Assembly: GCA_947168335.1 (NCBI GenBank) | Contig: CAMVLM010000013.1 | Location: 1 to 44,277 of the forward strand | From: an uncultured Butyrivibrio sp. | GTDB taxonomy: Bacteria > Bacillota > Clostridia > Lachnospirales > Lachnospiraceae | Length of the DNA stretch: 44,277 nt | Direction: 5' to 3' | Part shown: positions 1-10,619 of the stretch, piece after piece | Position numbering within the stretch: position 1 is the first letter of the stretch | Layout: each line of letters opens with the position of its first letter | Notes under the pieces: generated by a model | The model's input: only the letters and a program-made list of their open reading frames with translations | Told to the model about the DNA's origin: nothing | The model's database searches: none | Program-made: the position numbers and the translations under genes

Positions 1-81
1 AGAAAAAATAAAGAAATTATAAAGAAAATTGATAAATATCAGCTTTGCAATATGGGGATCTCCTTCTTCCACGCAAAATAA

Positions 82-124
82 AAAATGCAATATCTTCCAC
101 AAAATTCGGAAGATATTGCATTTT
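82..124 (-). terminator. Intrinsic terminator of the giant pilin gene
   Basis: A stem of about 17 bp (82-98 pairing with 108-124, core ATGCAATATCTTCC / GGAAGATATTGCAT) lies directly after the stop of the 3283-residue protein. Read on the minus strand it is followed by a T-rich tract. It probably ends the whole pilus operon. The remaining bases at 1-81 hold nothing recognisable. Confidence 0.85.
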
Positions 125-130
125 ATTATT

Positions 131-3100
131 TTAGTCTGCTGCAAATGGATCAGCGCCAAGTTTTTGTTTTGAAGTGGTTATCTTACCACCGGTCTTGGTA
201 ATCTTAAACTCGATCCATATATCCTGACCTGCTCCACCGCTGGGCATCTCATGCAGGTAATAGGTACCGGCTTCAAGATCACCTACGTAGAATGCACCTG
301 CTTCTCCTGCTGTTGCGTTTTCTGCATGCATATCAACAAGAACATGATCCCATCTGTAGATGTCAAACTTCGGACCGGACAGAGGAACAAAGTCTCCTGT
401 ACCTGATGCACTGACTTTCTTAAAGAGATATCTTCTAAGTGAATCCTTAGTTTTGTTCATGATACCTCTAACCTGTAAAGTTGACTTATGATCAAATACA
501 TATCTCGGATCAACCGCATCTGTTTCCTCTTTCAGCTTAAGAAGCAGATAAGATGTAGTTGCAGTGTAGTTTATCTTCTTGGCATCCGGAAGCATCAGAT
601 TATATGCTGCTCCCTCTGTAGCCACATTGTCGCTTCCGACAATAAGTTTATAAACCACTGCCTTGTGTGTTGATGCATCATACTGATCATCTGTACTCTT
701 CACATAATAATCAGGTTCATAACCATCCGGAGCTTTTGTCTCCTTCATGTAATAAACACCGGGTGCAACCTTGAAAGATATGTTTCCTGTAACTTTATTT
801 CCATCAAGTCCTACTGCATTTGTTGCAGAATCAGTTGTTTCAGAAACAATCTTATCTGTAGTAGTGGCACCATTATTTGTAAGTATTGAATCATATGCCA
901 CGATACCACCGGCATTATCCCTTACATTTGTGAATGTGTTAGCAGCCACGCTTGCATCATACAGAGTAAACTCCGCTCCGCCAAGCTTCTGACCATCACC
1001 ATCAATCTTGCTAAAGGCGATATCAAGTCCCTTGGAGTTTACAATCTTGATGTTATAAGGAAGTGTAGCATCTGTGTTATTTACTGCGATAACTGTTGAA
1101 GCCGGATTACTGCTTCTTGTTATATCAAAGATAACCTTCTCGTTATAGCCTCCCGTTGAAGCTTTTGTAAATACAGATGCCTTAATTACATCAAAGGTAC
1201 CGGCAAGAGTGTTATCATCATTAACCTTGGCTTTAATTCTGAATTCGATATAATCAGCCTTGGTTTCATCAGCATTGTAGCCGTTATAGCCCTCAGGAAT
1301 GATTTCCTTGAAGGTATATACTGTATCCCTCTCCGCTGCTGTTGTGGGAAGTGGTACATTAACCCTCACAAGTCCATTATCATCCGGCATAATATAATCT
1401 ACTTTTGTGCCGCCTTTATCTGTAAGACTATAAGCATTTGAACTGTCTTCAGTAGCTTTTATCAGATTTGCATCAACAGGTTCACCTTTATATACCTTGA
1501 ACTTAGGACGCACTTCTGTATTGGATGCGTTTGTGAAGTGAATAGCATTTCCTTTATCATCCACCTTCAAAATCTTAAACTCTGTTTCAGGTGAATAGAT
1601 GTTATAGAAATCCACAGTGTTCATATCCTCAGGATCATCATCCTCAGGTCCAACAGTGGTCCTTATTACAGTATCTTCCTGCCACTTCTTTCTGGTTGTC
1701 TCATCGTGATCTATGGTATATTCCACGCTGACTCTGTCTTTTGTGCCGTTACCAGTATCATTATAAACATAATTATTCTCAACAACCTTATAGGTTGTAT
1801 CTATTGTGCTGGGAATAACCCAGGTATATGTATTACCCACTCTCTTAAAGTAATAATATGCATCAATACCGGCATCCAGACCATAATATGCCTTATCATC
1901 TGCGGATAACCTATAAGAATTATAGTCTCTTGTCTGACCTCCTATCTGATTTGCCCTTTTGGTTTCATCTCCAATAATAAGCCTTTTCTTATCTCCGTTT
2001 GAAACAACAGCTCCCTGAGCATCTATTTCATCCATTGAAATAATAAACTTATTCCTGAGTGCTGCAATTATCTTGTCAACCAGGGACTTATCTTCTGCGT
2101 CAAGAATACCTCCACTGTAAGTTCCATTAGAAGATACGTCAAAAGTCTTGGTGACCGAAGTGTAACCAACCTTCCTGGTCAGTTTTCCATCTATGTGGAA
2201 TCCATATCCCGGTGAATTGGTAACCGACTGATACTTTACAGAATACCAGCGAATAACGAAATTATCAGTTGTAAGCTCCTCTGCAGGAATACTTCTGGTT
2301 CCACCATTACCATCAGACTCCTTAAGAACGGTTGAACCATTAGTTACCATTGTCTTTAATTTATCAAGAACTTCCTCATCAGTAGGAATGTATGATAAAT
2401 GCCAATAGTATTCAGTTCCACTATTATTACCTGTATAATTTTGTTTTTCTATATATTTACTTCTGGTACTATTATCATAGCTTCCGTTATCGTGGTAACC
2501 ATACGGTCCGGCCATCTGATTTCTGATAATCTTATCCACCTTAGCCACACTCATATTAAGGTAACTAAGCATGAAGTATTTATTACCACCACTTGCCGGC
2601 GCAGGAAGCTCATCAGCAGAAACTATCTCTCCCGTATCAGGATCTATCGCCTGCATGATTCCGCCTGAAACGTGAGGTGCATAATTATTTAATCCCTCAT
2701 TCAGAAGGCCAATCAGAAGCTCATCTTTACCAAACTCTCTGCCTGCTGCATCAGCATCCTTCCATATTGAGAAGTTTACATAAGGATATCCTCCACCTGT
2801 TTTCCAAGTGTTAGTCCACACAGCTTTTAGTACAACTGTATCTGAATTATCTGCATAGGTCAGAAGATCAATCTCATCATCTCCGGTAAGCAGCTTATTA
2901 AGTACATTAGGATCAGTTGAATTAATTGTCGCAGGCTTCCAGCCTTTAAATGTATATCCGTGGTAATCGTTCTGTTTTACCTTACTACCGTCATAAATAA
3001 CATTAACTTTTCTATAAGAATTTGTGTTAAGACTTCTTACTTCATAATCACCCTGAACCGTTATCTGTTCACTTGCAGTAGTTTTAGTAACACTATCTGC

Positions 3101-6100
3101 TGTATTTGGAATATCCTTAACATAAACCAGATCTTTAAATGAGCTTGCAGTCGCTGTAGTTACAAAATTACCAAATGAAGGATCTTTATCCTCGATAACA
3201 TACTTAATTGTGTATTTAGTATCTATAGGCGTCCAAACTGATTCTACTGTCAGAACCATCTCATTATTCACAGAAAAATCATAGGTAGCTCCAGGCTGAA
3301 GTATAGTATTTGTGTTTACAATTCTCCATCCCTTAAACTTATATCTGTAACTTGTTCCGTCAGTTTCATCAGAATGATAGCTGTAACCATTTGTTGCATC
3401 TTCCAAACTGCTGTCCGGATTTTTAATCTGTATTTGCATGGTTACTGTACTGTCTTCACCATTTGCAGTAGGCAGATTGTTTGAAGTCCTTGTGTCGCTT
3501 GTGTGCTTTTTATACTTATAGATTACTTTTCTCTTTGTCTTATTTACAGTAGTAAATGTAATCCACGATCTATCAACAACACTTTTATCTAAATCGTATC
3601 CCTGGAATCCATTCGCCACATTACCGGTAAAGTTCAATAAAGCTCCCTTTTCATTTGAAAGCTGAACTTTTCCGTCAAGACGAGGTGTTATATATATAAT
3701 TGAAGGCGTGCTCTCAATAGTCAGATGATGTCTTCCTGCATCCTGAGAGACCGAATCTGATATAGTGAGATATTTATATGCACTGCTTGTAGCATCATAA
3801 ACCTTGATATAGTAGCCCTGTGGTATCTCATCACCATTATTATCAAGCGCTTTTTCTATAGTCCATTCTACCGGAAGCGTGGCATTATTATCATTCAGTT
3901 CAAGAACACCATTTTCATCAAATTTATACTTTGAACTGTCAGATATATTTATGCTTCCGAGAGTATATGTGTTACTATTCTTCTTTGCATAATCCATCAG
4001 GGCGAAAAGGTTTGCATTATTAGCGGCAGGCTTGCAATAAATTATAAATTCACCTGAAAAATCCCTATCCGGCAAAAACAGGAGCTTGGTCATATCACTG
4101 CTTGCATCAGTCAATGCTGAAATAAAGCCCACAACCATACCTGATGTAGCTTTTTGAGTCAGACCAATGTAATAATTTACTCCCTCTTTCACTGTATACA
4201 GCTGGTGATATGTTATTCCTGATACTGTAGAAGCAGCGTCGGAAATAACAGAACCATCAGCAAAATTAGATGTAAGTTCCCATTTGTTCTGCTTATTCAA
4301 ACACAGGTATTTGCCGCCAATTTTAAGTCTGTATGCAGTATTTAATTCGTTGTCGAATCCTTTTTCAAGTGTCCATTTTGTCTCTGTAGAAGGTACAGGA
4401 GCGCAGCAATCCTTTATAAATATCGATGTTTCGAGTCCATTACCCGCATCGTTTGTTCTTAAATAGTATCCGTTCGTGCTGATAAAGGTTTCTTTATCCT
4501 CTATGTCCTCTGTCTTTACAAGCTTCCATGTAGCCTGAATCTTTACTTTCTGTCCGTTTGATGCATTTAATGTAACTGCATGCCTGGGCGTGTATACTGT
4601 ATTATCCCCGGTAGCCACATCATTTATTTCGACAATTTTCCATCCATCAAATTTGTAACCATATATTTTTCCATCCGTTTCATTTCTTGAATAGTAACAT
4701 TCCTGGGACGGAGTCTTCAGTGTATAGGTCGCACTTTTTGAAGCTGCTGATTCATCTGAAGGCACATTAACAGGCACTTCACCGGCAGTTTGGGGCGAAT
4801 CGTTTTCGTAGGAATAAGTTACGGTGATTACCTCACTTGTATCCTGGGCGAGAGTAAACCATGATTCCTCTTTTTCTACGGTACCATCCGGCACAAAAGT
4901 ATTACCTGAAGATAAGCAAATAGCTTTGCTACCACTATTAACGAATCTATAATATCTGATATTGTTTACAACTCTGATAGAAACATATACATCCTGTGGC
5001 GAAGTATCAAGAGATATCGCATTGTCAGAAAGTTTGACGTATTTTCCGGAAGTGTCGCGGATATAGTACCTAAAGCCGGTCTGATCAGAAGGAACTTTTT
5101 CAAATTTCCATCTTACTGCATTTTCATTACTATCAATTATCCTTCCATCGCCAGAAGATAAATTTACCAACTTTCCCTTAAACTGAGACGCAGTTGTATC
5201 ATAGGACAATGCATAAGTATTGCCGCCACTTTCAGTCAGGGCCATATATGTTCCTTCAACCTCAACCTTATCAAAAAGCATAAGGTGAGTGCCACTCATT
5301 TCTGAATCAAAGAACATGAAGGAATGTCCCGCGTTTGTAGGTGAATCATAACCAAAATACCAGGTCTTACCATTGCTATCTACATAAGTCAGCAAGTGAT
5401 AATCTCCCATATCACTTACAGTAAATGTAATAGCAGATGCTGCTGTAGTCCTGGTGCCCTTATTATTATTTACATTTCTGCCAACATAGTCATTGCCTTT
5501 ATGTATCTGATATCCGCCCGCAACTTTTGTAAATTGCCATTTGGTCGCATCCTTGGGGCTTGTGGTACGCATTCTTTCATCATTATTATTCCTCATAAAC
5601 CAGCCATTATAGGAAACATAAAACTCTTTTCCATCAAGAGAACCATCAACTAAATCTGAATCACCAGCGGCCTCTCCAAGCATCAGCTTTGTATTATCCG
5701 ACATCGTCAGTACATCTGAGAACTTGTTTGTAGCGTAGTATCCAAGGAATTTCTTGGGTTCGGTCTTTGCAGCTGTTATATCAAAAATCAGATGATGACC
5801 GTTCATTGCACTAACAACAAGAACGGATGCACGATTTTTTTCATCTGTCAGTTTCCAGTTATCCCCAACTCTTCTGAGGTAATAGCCACCATTGCTGATG
5901 ACATAGCCATCGCCGTCAAGCTCGAATTTCCATGCACTTGCACCGGTTGCATCTGAAGCATCCAGTACCTTTTCTCCGCCAGAATCTGTGACTTTAAGAT
6001 AATTACCGCCGTTTGAAATATATAATTGCTTGTTATTCAGTGACTCGTCGATCTTATCGAATGTCATCACTTCCAAAACAACATACTTGGAGAAGCTCTC

Positions 6101-9100
6101 TGTTGAAAACTCAAGAGCATCACCATTAACAGATGGCTCTATAACATCTGTTTCATCACCAAAATGAACTATTGAGATATTGTTCTCTTCATTTATTTCC
6201 TGCTGAAGGAGCTCAATTGATACACTGACACTCTTAGTAGGCTGATAGTGCTCACCTGTCCTTGAGCTGACAAATGAAATATCAAAAGCCTTGGCAAAAT
6301 TAAAGTACTCACTTAAAACTCCGATCTCATCAGCACTTTGTCCCACAACATCATCATATTCATCTGTGCCTTCAGTGATTTCAGACACAACAAGTTCTGC
6401 ATCCGAAGGAATTCCTGATGTATTGTCATAATTTACGGTAACCTTATAAACATTACCGTCTTCTGCAGTTACTGTTTTCTCAACATAGTTTTGAACAATG
6501 ACATAAACTGAGAAGCTGTCCGTTGAGAAACTTATGGTGCTCTCTCCGGTTTCTTCCTCTGTTTCAGTTTCTGTGGGCAGTACTTCAGGCTCTTCATCAG
6601 TCATATGTACTGTTGAAATCTCATCTGTCTCATAAGTTTCTTCTGACTTTATCTCAACACCCACTTCTGCCTGAGGCTGGATTTCTTCACCATCCTTCTG
6701 AATGGTAATATCAACAACTCTGAAGCTTACAACATCTTTGTCCTCTGCATCCAGTGCCTGCATTGCATCAGAAACATACCGGGCGTATTCATCAGAGTTT
6801 TCATCGATCTCTGTGATCTCAAGTGTTGCGCCTTCGGGAATTCCTGCTTCCTTACCAAAGGTTATAGCTATATCTCCTTCAGAAGACTCGATTGTGCCTT
6901 CAGCAGGTTCTTCCTCTTCCTCTGTCTCATCGTTTTCTTTTGATTCTTCATTATTTTCAGCTTTATCAGCATCATCAGAAGAGCTGGTATCCTCACTGGA
7001 AGTAGATATTTCAGAACTGTCAGCACTGTTCTGGGCATCAGAAGAATCAGAATTGTCAGCCTGATTCTGCTCATTTTCTTCTGACGGATTTTCCTGACTA
7101 TTCTGCTCAGCTGAATTATTTTCCTGTTCATTGCCTGATGCTTCAGATGAAGTATCTCCCTGGGATTCATCAGAAGCGTTTTCTGATGAACTGCCATCTC
7201 CTGTTGAAGCCTCCTCAGATGAAGACTCACTTGATGAAGCTTCGTCGGATGAGGAATCACTTCCTTCTTCCTGAGCATTTTCGCTGTTTTCAGTGTTCTC
7301 GGAATTCTGTTCTTCCGTACTGCTGTTTTCTGCTCCTTCAGCATTCTGCTGCTCTTCTGTATTCTGTTCTGAGTCAGCTGCTTCCTGAACCTCATTTTCA
7401 GGTATAGGTTCAGTTATAACAGACTGTGCAAGCTCTCTTTCAGAATTATCCTCTTTACTTGCATGAGCAGTGATCGGATAAAAATCAGAATTATTGTGAC
7501 TGTTAAGTTTTACAAGTGTACCGGCTCCATTCTTGATAATTGTTTCCGGGATAGGCCAGTCACCATAGTGCTCCTTTGCAAAGTAGTAATTATCAGCTGA
7601 AGCACCGGCAAGATCTGATACTGTTTTAAAGCTGAAAATTGACGGCAGATCCGTGTCATATTTCTTTGTGCTGTCATCTCTTGATGCAAAAGATGACGCA
7701 GGAAGTGCCACTGAAGCTGCCTTATTGTATTCATAAGATGTGCCGACAGGATCAGCTGCAGTAAGCTTCTTATCCAAAGCTATAACAACTCCGTCTGCAT
7801 CTGCTGCTCCGCCGCCCAATGCTGTTAAATATCCACTGCCTGTCCAGTTAATAAGCTGATAGTAATAGTTTTGTCCACTAAAAGCAGGAGAACCGCTACC
7901 TACAAGTCCACCTGCATTAGCTGTTGATGTAGCCATTACCTGGCCAATTCCATAACAGCCTGACACAGTACCACCGGATGCGCTTCCGATAAATCCACCC
8001 ATGGATGAACCGCTTGTTGAACAGGTTGAATAAGAATCCTTAATTGTTGTTCCGCTTTCTTTTCCGATAAATCCACCGGCTGCTCCTGTAGCAACAACAT
8101 TAACTCTTCCTTTTGCTGTACCTGTTGTTTCAGTGCCATATGCTCCTGCAGCATTGTCTATTGTCACTGTATGTCCGCCTGCAGAGCAGCATTCAATGGC
8201 AACCCCGTCTGTATCTCCCACAAGGCCGCCTGCACTGCTTCCACCCTTTACATAAAGTGCAGCAACTGAACCCAGAATCTTGCCACCGTTTGCCTTTCCG
8301 ATAAGTCCGCCGACATTTGCTCCGCCAGATATTTCAAGAGCAGTATCTGCTGTGGTGGTACTGATGGTTGTATTAGGTGCAGTCCCTGTCTTTACTCCAT
8401 TAAAAGCAAGAACATTTTTGACTTCCGTATTACTGATGGAACCTGCTAGAGCTCCTGCATTTCCGGTTGCTTTTATTGCAGGATTTCTAAGTATCACATC
8501 TGACACAGTAACAGCTGCTGTGCCTGATGCAGTAAGCGTGCCAAACAAACCGCCGTCTCCGGTCTCATCCACTTTAAGTCCGGAGATTGTGTAGCAGTTG
8601 TCGTTTTCAAGCACCTTGGCAGCCCAGTTGCCACCTGCTGTCTTAGCAGATTGATCAACAGGCTTTCCGGTGAAGGAATCTATTTTTCCTGTACCCGTAT
8701 CTGTAGATATAGGTACAAAGTTATGAACTGCATTATCTTTCCAGTTTGCAGGAACATCCCATTCAATATCATTTAAAAGAACAGCATTTATTCCGCCATT
8801 TGTACCTATTGCACCACTGTCTACTTTTGAATATTTGTAAGACAGGTTCTGCAGCTGTCTGGGATAAATTATCTCAGCAGTGTTTTTACCATTTTCATTG
8901 TAGTAGCTGGCAAACAGACTGTTCTCAATATTTGATCTGGCAGCATTTGAAGTTCTTACTTCAGTCTTATTGTCGGTAATTCCGGTTTCATTTACCTGAA
9001 CAGTAAGGAAAATGTTGTCGCCGGGAACAATTGCCGAATCACCTGCTGCAGATGCTGTCGCTATTTTGTTGAATCTGTCATTTTCATCATCGCTTAATGA

Positions 9101-9982
9101 ATCAAGAATGATCTTTCCTGTGAAAATATAGGTGTTATTTCCTGCCACAAAAAGGCTTGAGGGAATAGTTTCTCCCGAAAGCGGAGCATAAGAAGTACCA
9201 TTCTTATAGAGCAATTTCCCGCCGCTTATGGTCACATGTTTATCTGTTCCTGCAGCGTCACTGGTTGCACTATTAACTGTCAGCTTAAGATCATATGATT
9301 TACCTGATTCATATAAATCCTTTGTTATATAGACTCTTACAACACCTGTGAGATCCTTTTCATTTATAAGCCACGCACCGGCTGTAATTCTGTTTGTGGT
9401 CTCCTGTGTGGAAGTAACTGTTGTACCTGCATCAGTTGAGAAATATCCAATTTGTGCCTTGTATGCATCTCTTCTAACCTTGGGATCAGCTGATCTGATG
9501 GCATCCTGACCATAGTCCTTGGTGGCATAGTAATCCTCTGCCTTATCACTGAAAGTAACAGAATAAACATCAAGACTTACTTTGTTATACTCAATAACCC
9601 AGTTGGAATCAGCGCCTTCGAGCTCCATGCTAAGAGAATGATCGCTCAAAAGCACATCATTTGTTCCTGCGTCATTGGAGCTTACATAGCAGATTCCGTT
9701 TCCCGCTGATGACACATTGGTGTTTTCAGTAAGTGTTTTTACCGCTTCCTCATCCTCGGTTACATAAATCTCCATCATTCTGCTTTGAGCAGCATAATAA
9801 ATAGCCTCAGCTCGTTTATCGAGGTGAGACTGCTTGGTATTCAGATAAATCTCGCGCCCACCATAAAAACCGAATCCCATCAGTATGACTAAAAGCGCCA
9901 CCACCAACAGCATCTCAACTATGGTAAAACCGGAATTATCCGCCTTTTTTCTTATTCCCGTGTACTCAACAAACCTTTTCAT
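131..9982 (-). CDS. Giant modular adhesin with type IV prepilin signal and SpaA-like domains
   Basis: A 3283-residue protein whose N-terminus is a class III prepilin signal: a basic leader, cleavage site G18/F19 (SGFTIVEM), Glu at mature position 5 and a hydrophobic helix to about residue 40. Then, approximately: GLUG-like Gly-rich repeats (GGLIGK, GGLVGD, GGFIGS) at 460-710; a Ser/Glu/Asn acidic linker at 845-1035; two related modules with GIPEGATLEI and GIPSDAELVV at 1040-1330; ricin/beta-trefoil-like repeats (YLRxxx...WxFE) at 1340-1690 and 1820-2140; InlB/Listeria-Bacteroides-type repeats (YKFDGWKIV, YKFKGWRIV, YTFKGWKPA) near 1780, 2215 and 2345; an unassigned stretch at 2395-2790; and three SpaA/CnaB modules from 2795 to the end. 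There is no LPXTG and no C-terminal membrane segment. The start has GGGGAG upstream. It is the last gene of the pilus operon and is inferred to be processed by the operon's PilD and displayed at the pilus tip. Ligand unknown. Confidence 0.85.
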   Translation of the reverse strand: MKRFVEYTGIRKKADNSGFTIVEMLLVVALLVILMGFGFYGGREIYLNTKQSHLDKRAEAIYYAAQSRMMEIYVTEDEEAVKTLTENTNVSSAGNGICYVSSNDAGTNDVLLSDHSLSMELEGADSNWVIEYNKVSLDVYSVTFSDKAEDYYATKDYGQDAIRSADPKVRRDAYKAQIGYFSTDAGTTVTSTQETTNRITAGAWLINEKDLTGVVRVYITKDLYESGKSYDLKLTVNSATSDAAGTDKHVTISGGKLLYKNGTSYAPLSGETIPSSLFVAGNNTYIFTGKIILDSLSDDENDRFNKIATASAAGDSAIVPGDNIFLTVQVNETGITDNKTEVRTSNAARSNIENSLFASYYNENGKNTAEIIYPRQLQNLSYKYSKVDSGAIGTNGGINAVLLNDIEWDVPANWKDNAVHNFVPISTDTGTGKIDSFTGKPVDQSAKTAGGNWAAKVLENDNCYTISGLKVDETGDGGLFGTLTASGTAAVTVSDVILRNPAIKATGNAGALAGSISNTEVKNVLAFNGVKTGTAPNTTISTTTADTALEISGGANVGGLIGKANGGKILGSVAALYVKGGSSAGGLVGDTDGVAIECCSAGGHTVTIDNAAGAYGTETTGTAKGRVNVVATGAAGGFIGKESGTTIKDSYSTCSTSGSSMGGFIGSASGGTVSGCYGIGQVMATSTANAGGLVGSGSPAFSGQNYYYQLINWTGSGYLTALGGGAADADGVVIALDKKLTAADPVGTSYEYNKAASVALPASSFASRDDSTKKYDTDLPSIFSFKTVSDLAGASADNYYFAKEHYGDWPIPETIIKNGAGTLVKLNSHNNSDFYPITAHASKEDNSERELAQSVITEPIPENEVQEAADSEQNTEEQQNAEGAENSSTEEQNSENTENSENAQEEGSDSSSDEASSSESSSEEASTGDGSSSENASDESQGDTSSEASGNEQENNSAEQNSQENPSEENEQNQADNSDSSDAQNSADSSEISTSSEDTSSSDDADKAENNEESKENDETEEEEEPAEGTIESSEGDIAITFGKEAGIPEGATLEITEIDENSDEYARYVSDAMQALDAEDKDVVSFRVVDITIQKDGEEIQPQAEVGVEIKSEETYETDEISTVHMTDEEPEVLPTETETEEETGESTISFSTDSFSVYVIVQNYVEKTVTAEDGNVYKVTVNYDNTSGIPSDAELVVSEITEGTDEYDDVVGQSADEIGVLSEYFNFAKAFDISFVSSRTGEHYQPTKSVSVSIELLQQEINEENNISIVHFGDETDVIEPSVNGDALEFSTESFSKYVVLEVMTFDKIDESLNNKQLYISNGGNYLKVTDSGGEKVLDASDATGASAWKFELDGDGYVISNGGYYLRRVGDNWKLTDEKNRASVLVVSAMNGHHLIFDITAAKTEPKKFLGYYATNKFSDVLTMSDNTKLMLGEAAGDSDLVDGSLDGKEFYVSYNGWFMRNNNDERMRTTSPKDATKWQFTKVAGGYQIHKGNDYVGRNVNNNKGTRTTAASAITFTVSDMGDYHLLTYVDSNGKTWYFGYDSPTNAGHSFMFFDSEMSGTHLMLFDKVEVEGTYMALTESGGNTYALSYDTTASQFKGKLVNLSSGDGRIIDSNENAVRWKFEKVPSDQTGFRYYIRDTSGKYVKLSDNAISLDTSPQDVYVSIRVVNNIRYYRFVNSGSKAICLSSGNTFVPDGTVEKEESWFTLAQDTSEVITVTYSYENDSPQTAGEVPVNVPSDESAASKSATYTLKTPSQECYYSRNETDGKIYGYKFDGWKIVEINDVATGDNTVYTPRHAVTLNASNGQKVKIQATWKLVKTEDIEDKETFISTNGYYLRTNDAGNGLETSIFIKDCCAPVPSTETKWTLEKGFDNELNTAYRLKIGGKYLCLNKQNKWELTSNFADGSVISDAASTVSGITYHQLYTVKEGVNYYIGLTQKATSGMVVGFISALTDASSDMTKLLFLPDRDFSGEFIIYCKPAANNANLFALMDYAKKNSNTYTLGSINISDSSKYKFDENGVLELNDNNATLPVEWTIEKALDNNGDEIPQGYYIKVYDATSSAYKYLTISDSVSQDAGRHHLTIESTPSIIYITPRLDGKVQLSNEKGALLNFTGNVANGFQGYDLDKSVVDRSWITFTTVNKTKRKVIYKYKKHTSDTRTSNNLPTANGEDSTVTMQIQIKNPDSSLEDATNGYSYHSDETDGTSYRYKFKGWRIVNTNTILQPGATYDFSVNNEMVLTVESVWTPIDTKYTIKYVIEDKDPSFGNFVTTATASSFKDLVYVKDIPNTADSVTKTTASEQITVQGDYEVRSLNTNSYRKVNVIYDGSKVKQNDYHGYTFKGWKPATINSTDPNVLNKLLTGDDEIDLLTYADNSDTVVLKAVWTNTWKTGGGYPYVNFSIWKDADAAGREFGKDELLIGLLNEGLNNYAPHVSGGIMQAIDPDTGEIVSADELPAPASGGNKYFMLSYLNMSVAKVDKIIRNQMAGPYGYHDNGSYDNSTRSKYIEKQNYTGNNSGTEYYWHLSYIPTDEEVLDKLKTMVTNGSTVLKESDGNGGTRSIPAEELTTDNFVIRWYSVKYQSVTNSPGYGFHIDGKLTRKVGYTSVTKTFDVSSNGTYSGGILDAEDKSLVDKIIAALRNKFIISMDEIDAQGAVVSNGDKKRLIIGDETKRANQIGGQTRDYNSYRLSADDKAYYGLDAGIDAYYYFKRVGNTYTWVIPSTIDTTYKVVENNYVYNDTGNGTKDRVSVEYTIDHDETTRKKWQEDTVIRTTVGPEDDDPEDMNTVDFYNIYSPETEFKILKVDDKGNAIHFTNASNTEVRPKFKVYKGEPVDANLIKATEDSSNAYSLTDKGGTKVDYIMPDDNGLVRVNVPLPTTAAERDTVYTFKEIIPEGYNGYNADETKADYIEFRIKAKVNDDNTLAGTFDVIKASVFTKASTGGYNEKVIFDITRSSNPASTVIAVNNTDATLPYNIKIVNSKGLDIAFSKIDGDGQKLGGAEFTLYDASVAANTFTNVRDNAGGIVAYDSILTNNGATTTDKIVSETTDSATNAVGLDGNKVTGNISFKVAPGVYYMKETKAPDGYEPDYYVKSTDDQYDASTHKAVVYKLIVGSDNVATEGAAYNLMLPDAKKINYTATTSYLLLKLKEETDAVDPRYVFDHKSTLQVRGIMNKTKDSLRRYLFKKVSASGTGDFVPLSGPKFDIYRWDHVLVDMHAENATAGEAGAFYVGDLEAGTYYLHEMPSGGAGQDIWIEFKITKTGGKITTSKQKLGADPFAAD

Positions 9983-10024
9983 TACTAACTCCCCGATTTT
10001 TTTCTGTAATAATGCACTCCTGAT

Positions 10025-10576
10025 TCACTCAGGCTGCTTATTTATGCTATAAACAGTGAACTTACTGGATGCAAGTTCTACACCCTTTCTCTTTAAAGAA
10101 AAGCTTATATCGTATTTTCCTTTTCCATCACTTGTAGCTGAAAAACTGTCTATTTCTATATCATTAACATAATTACTTACCGGTGTTCCGTTTACCTTCT
10201 TTCCCTGAACAGGAAAATACTCTTCCCCTGATGTAGCCTTAAGGGCAAGCATTCCTTCATCAACAGTAAACTTACATCTTCCGCCCAGTCTTCCGCTCTC
10301 ATCTATAAACGAATCAATTTCTCCACCGGAACCCACAATAACATCACTTGCTGTTGTAAGCTCTCCCCTTATAAAATCAGAAAGCGTGGAAGATATCATC
10401 TGTGCCTCTGATTTTGCGAGGCTTGTGATATAACTCTTACTTGCAAGCTGAATTGATTCAGCAATAAGCTGAGTCGCAAAAAGAAGTATTATCGTAGCCA
10501 AAAGCAGCTCAGCCAGCGTGAAACCTTTATTATTCAGTTTTTTATTCTCTTTTCTGACCTTAGCTGTTTTCTTCAT
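10025..10576 (-). CDS. Prepilin-type pseudopilin (minor pilin)
   Basis: A 183-residue protein with a very basic leader, cleavage site G18/F19 (NKGFTLAELLLATI), Glu at mature position 5 and one N-terminal membrane helix, then a beta-rich globular region of about 140 residues. The size and fold pattern fit GspJ/PilW-type minor pilins that prime assembly and form the tip complex, but the globular part has no specific family match by eye. The start at 10576 lacks an obvious strong ribosome site, and 43 bases separate it from the preceding gene. It sits directly upstream of the giant adhesin, which suggests they share a tip complex. Confidence 0.8.
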   Translation of the reverse strand: MKKTAKVRKENKKLNNKGFTLAELLLATIILLFATQLIAESIQLASKSYITSLAKSEAQMISSTLSDFIRGELTTASDVIVGSGGEIDSFIDESGRLGGRCKFTVDEGMLALKATSGEEYFPVQGKKVNGTPVSNYVNDIEIDSFSATSDGKGKYDISFSLKRKGVELASSKFTVYSINKQPE

Positions 10577-10619
10577 AATTTTCGATAATCAAACCAAACC
10601 AAAACCGGCATCAAAAATA

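Noticed and set aside
131-200. LPXTG-type sortase signal at the end of the giant protein
   Set aside because: The last residues (KLGADPFAAD) contain no LPXTG-like motif, hydrophobic segment or positive tail.
6702-7064. Ser-rich 120-codon open frame on the plus strand
   Set aside because: Antisense shadow of the same low-complexity linker (gaa/tca-type codons read as Ser). No start signal or promoter.
6868-7395. A 175-codon open frame rich in Lys/Arg/Gln/Leu inside the giant adhesin gene
   Set aside because: It is the out-of-frame reading of the acidic Ser/Glu/Asn linker, whose skewed codons keep other frames open. It has no ribosome site and no domain.
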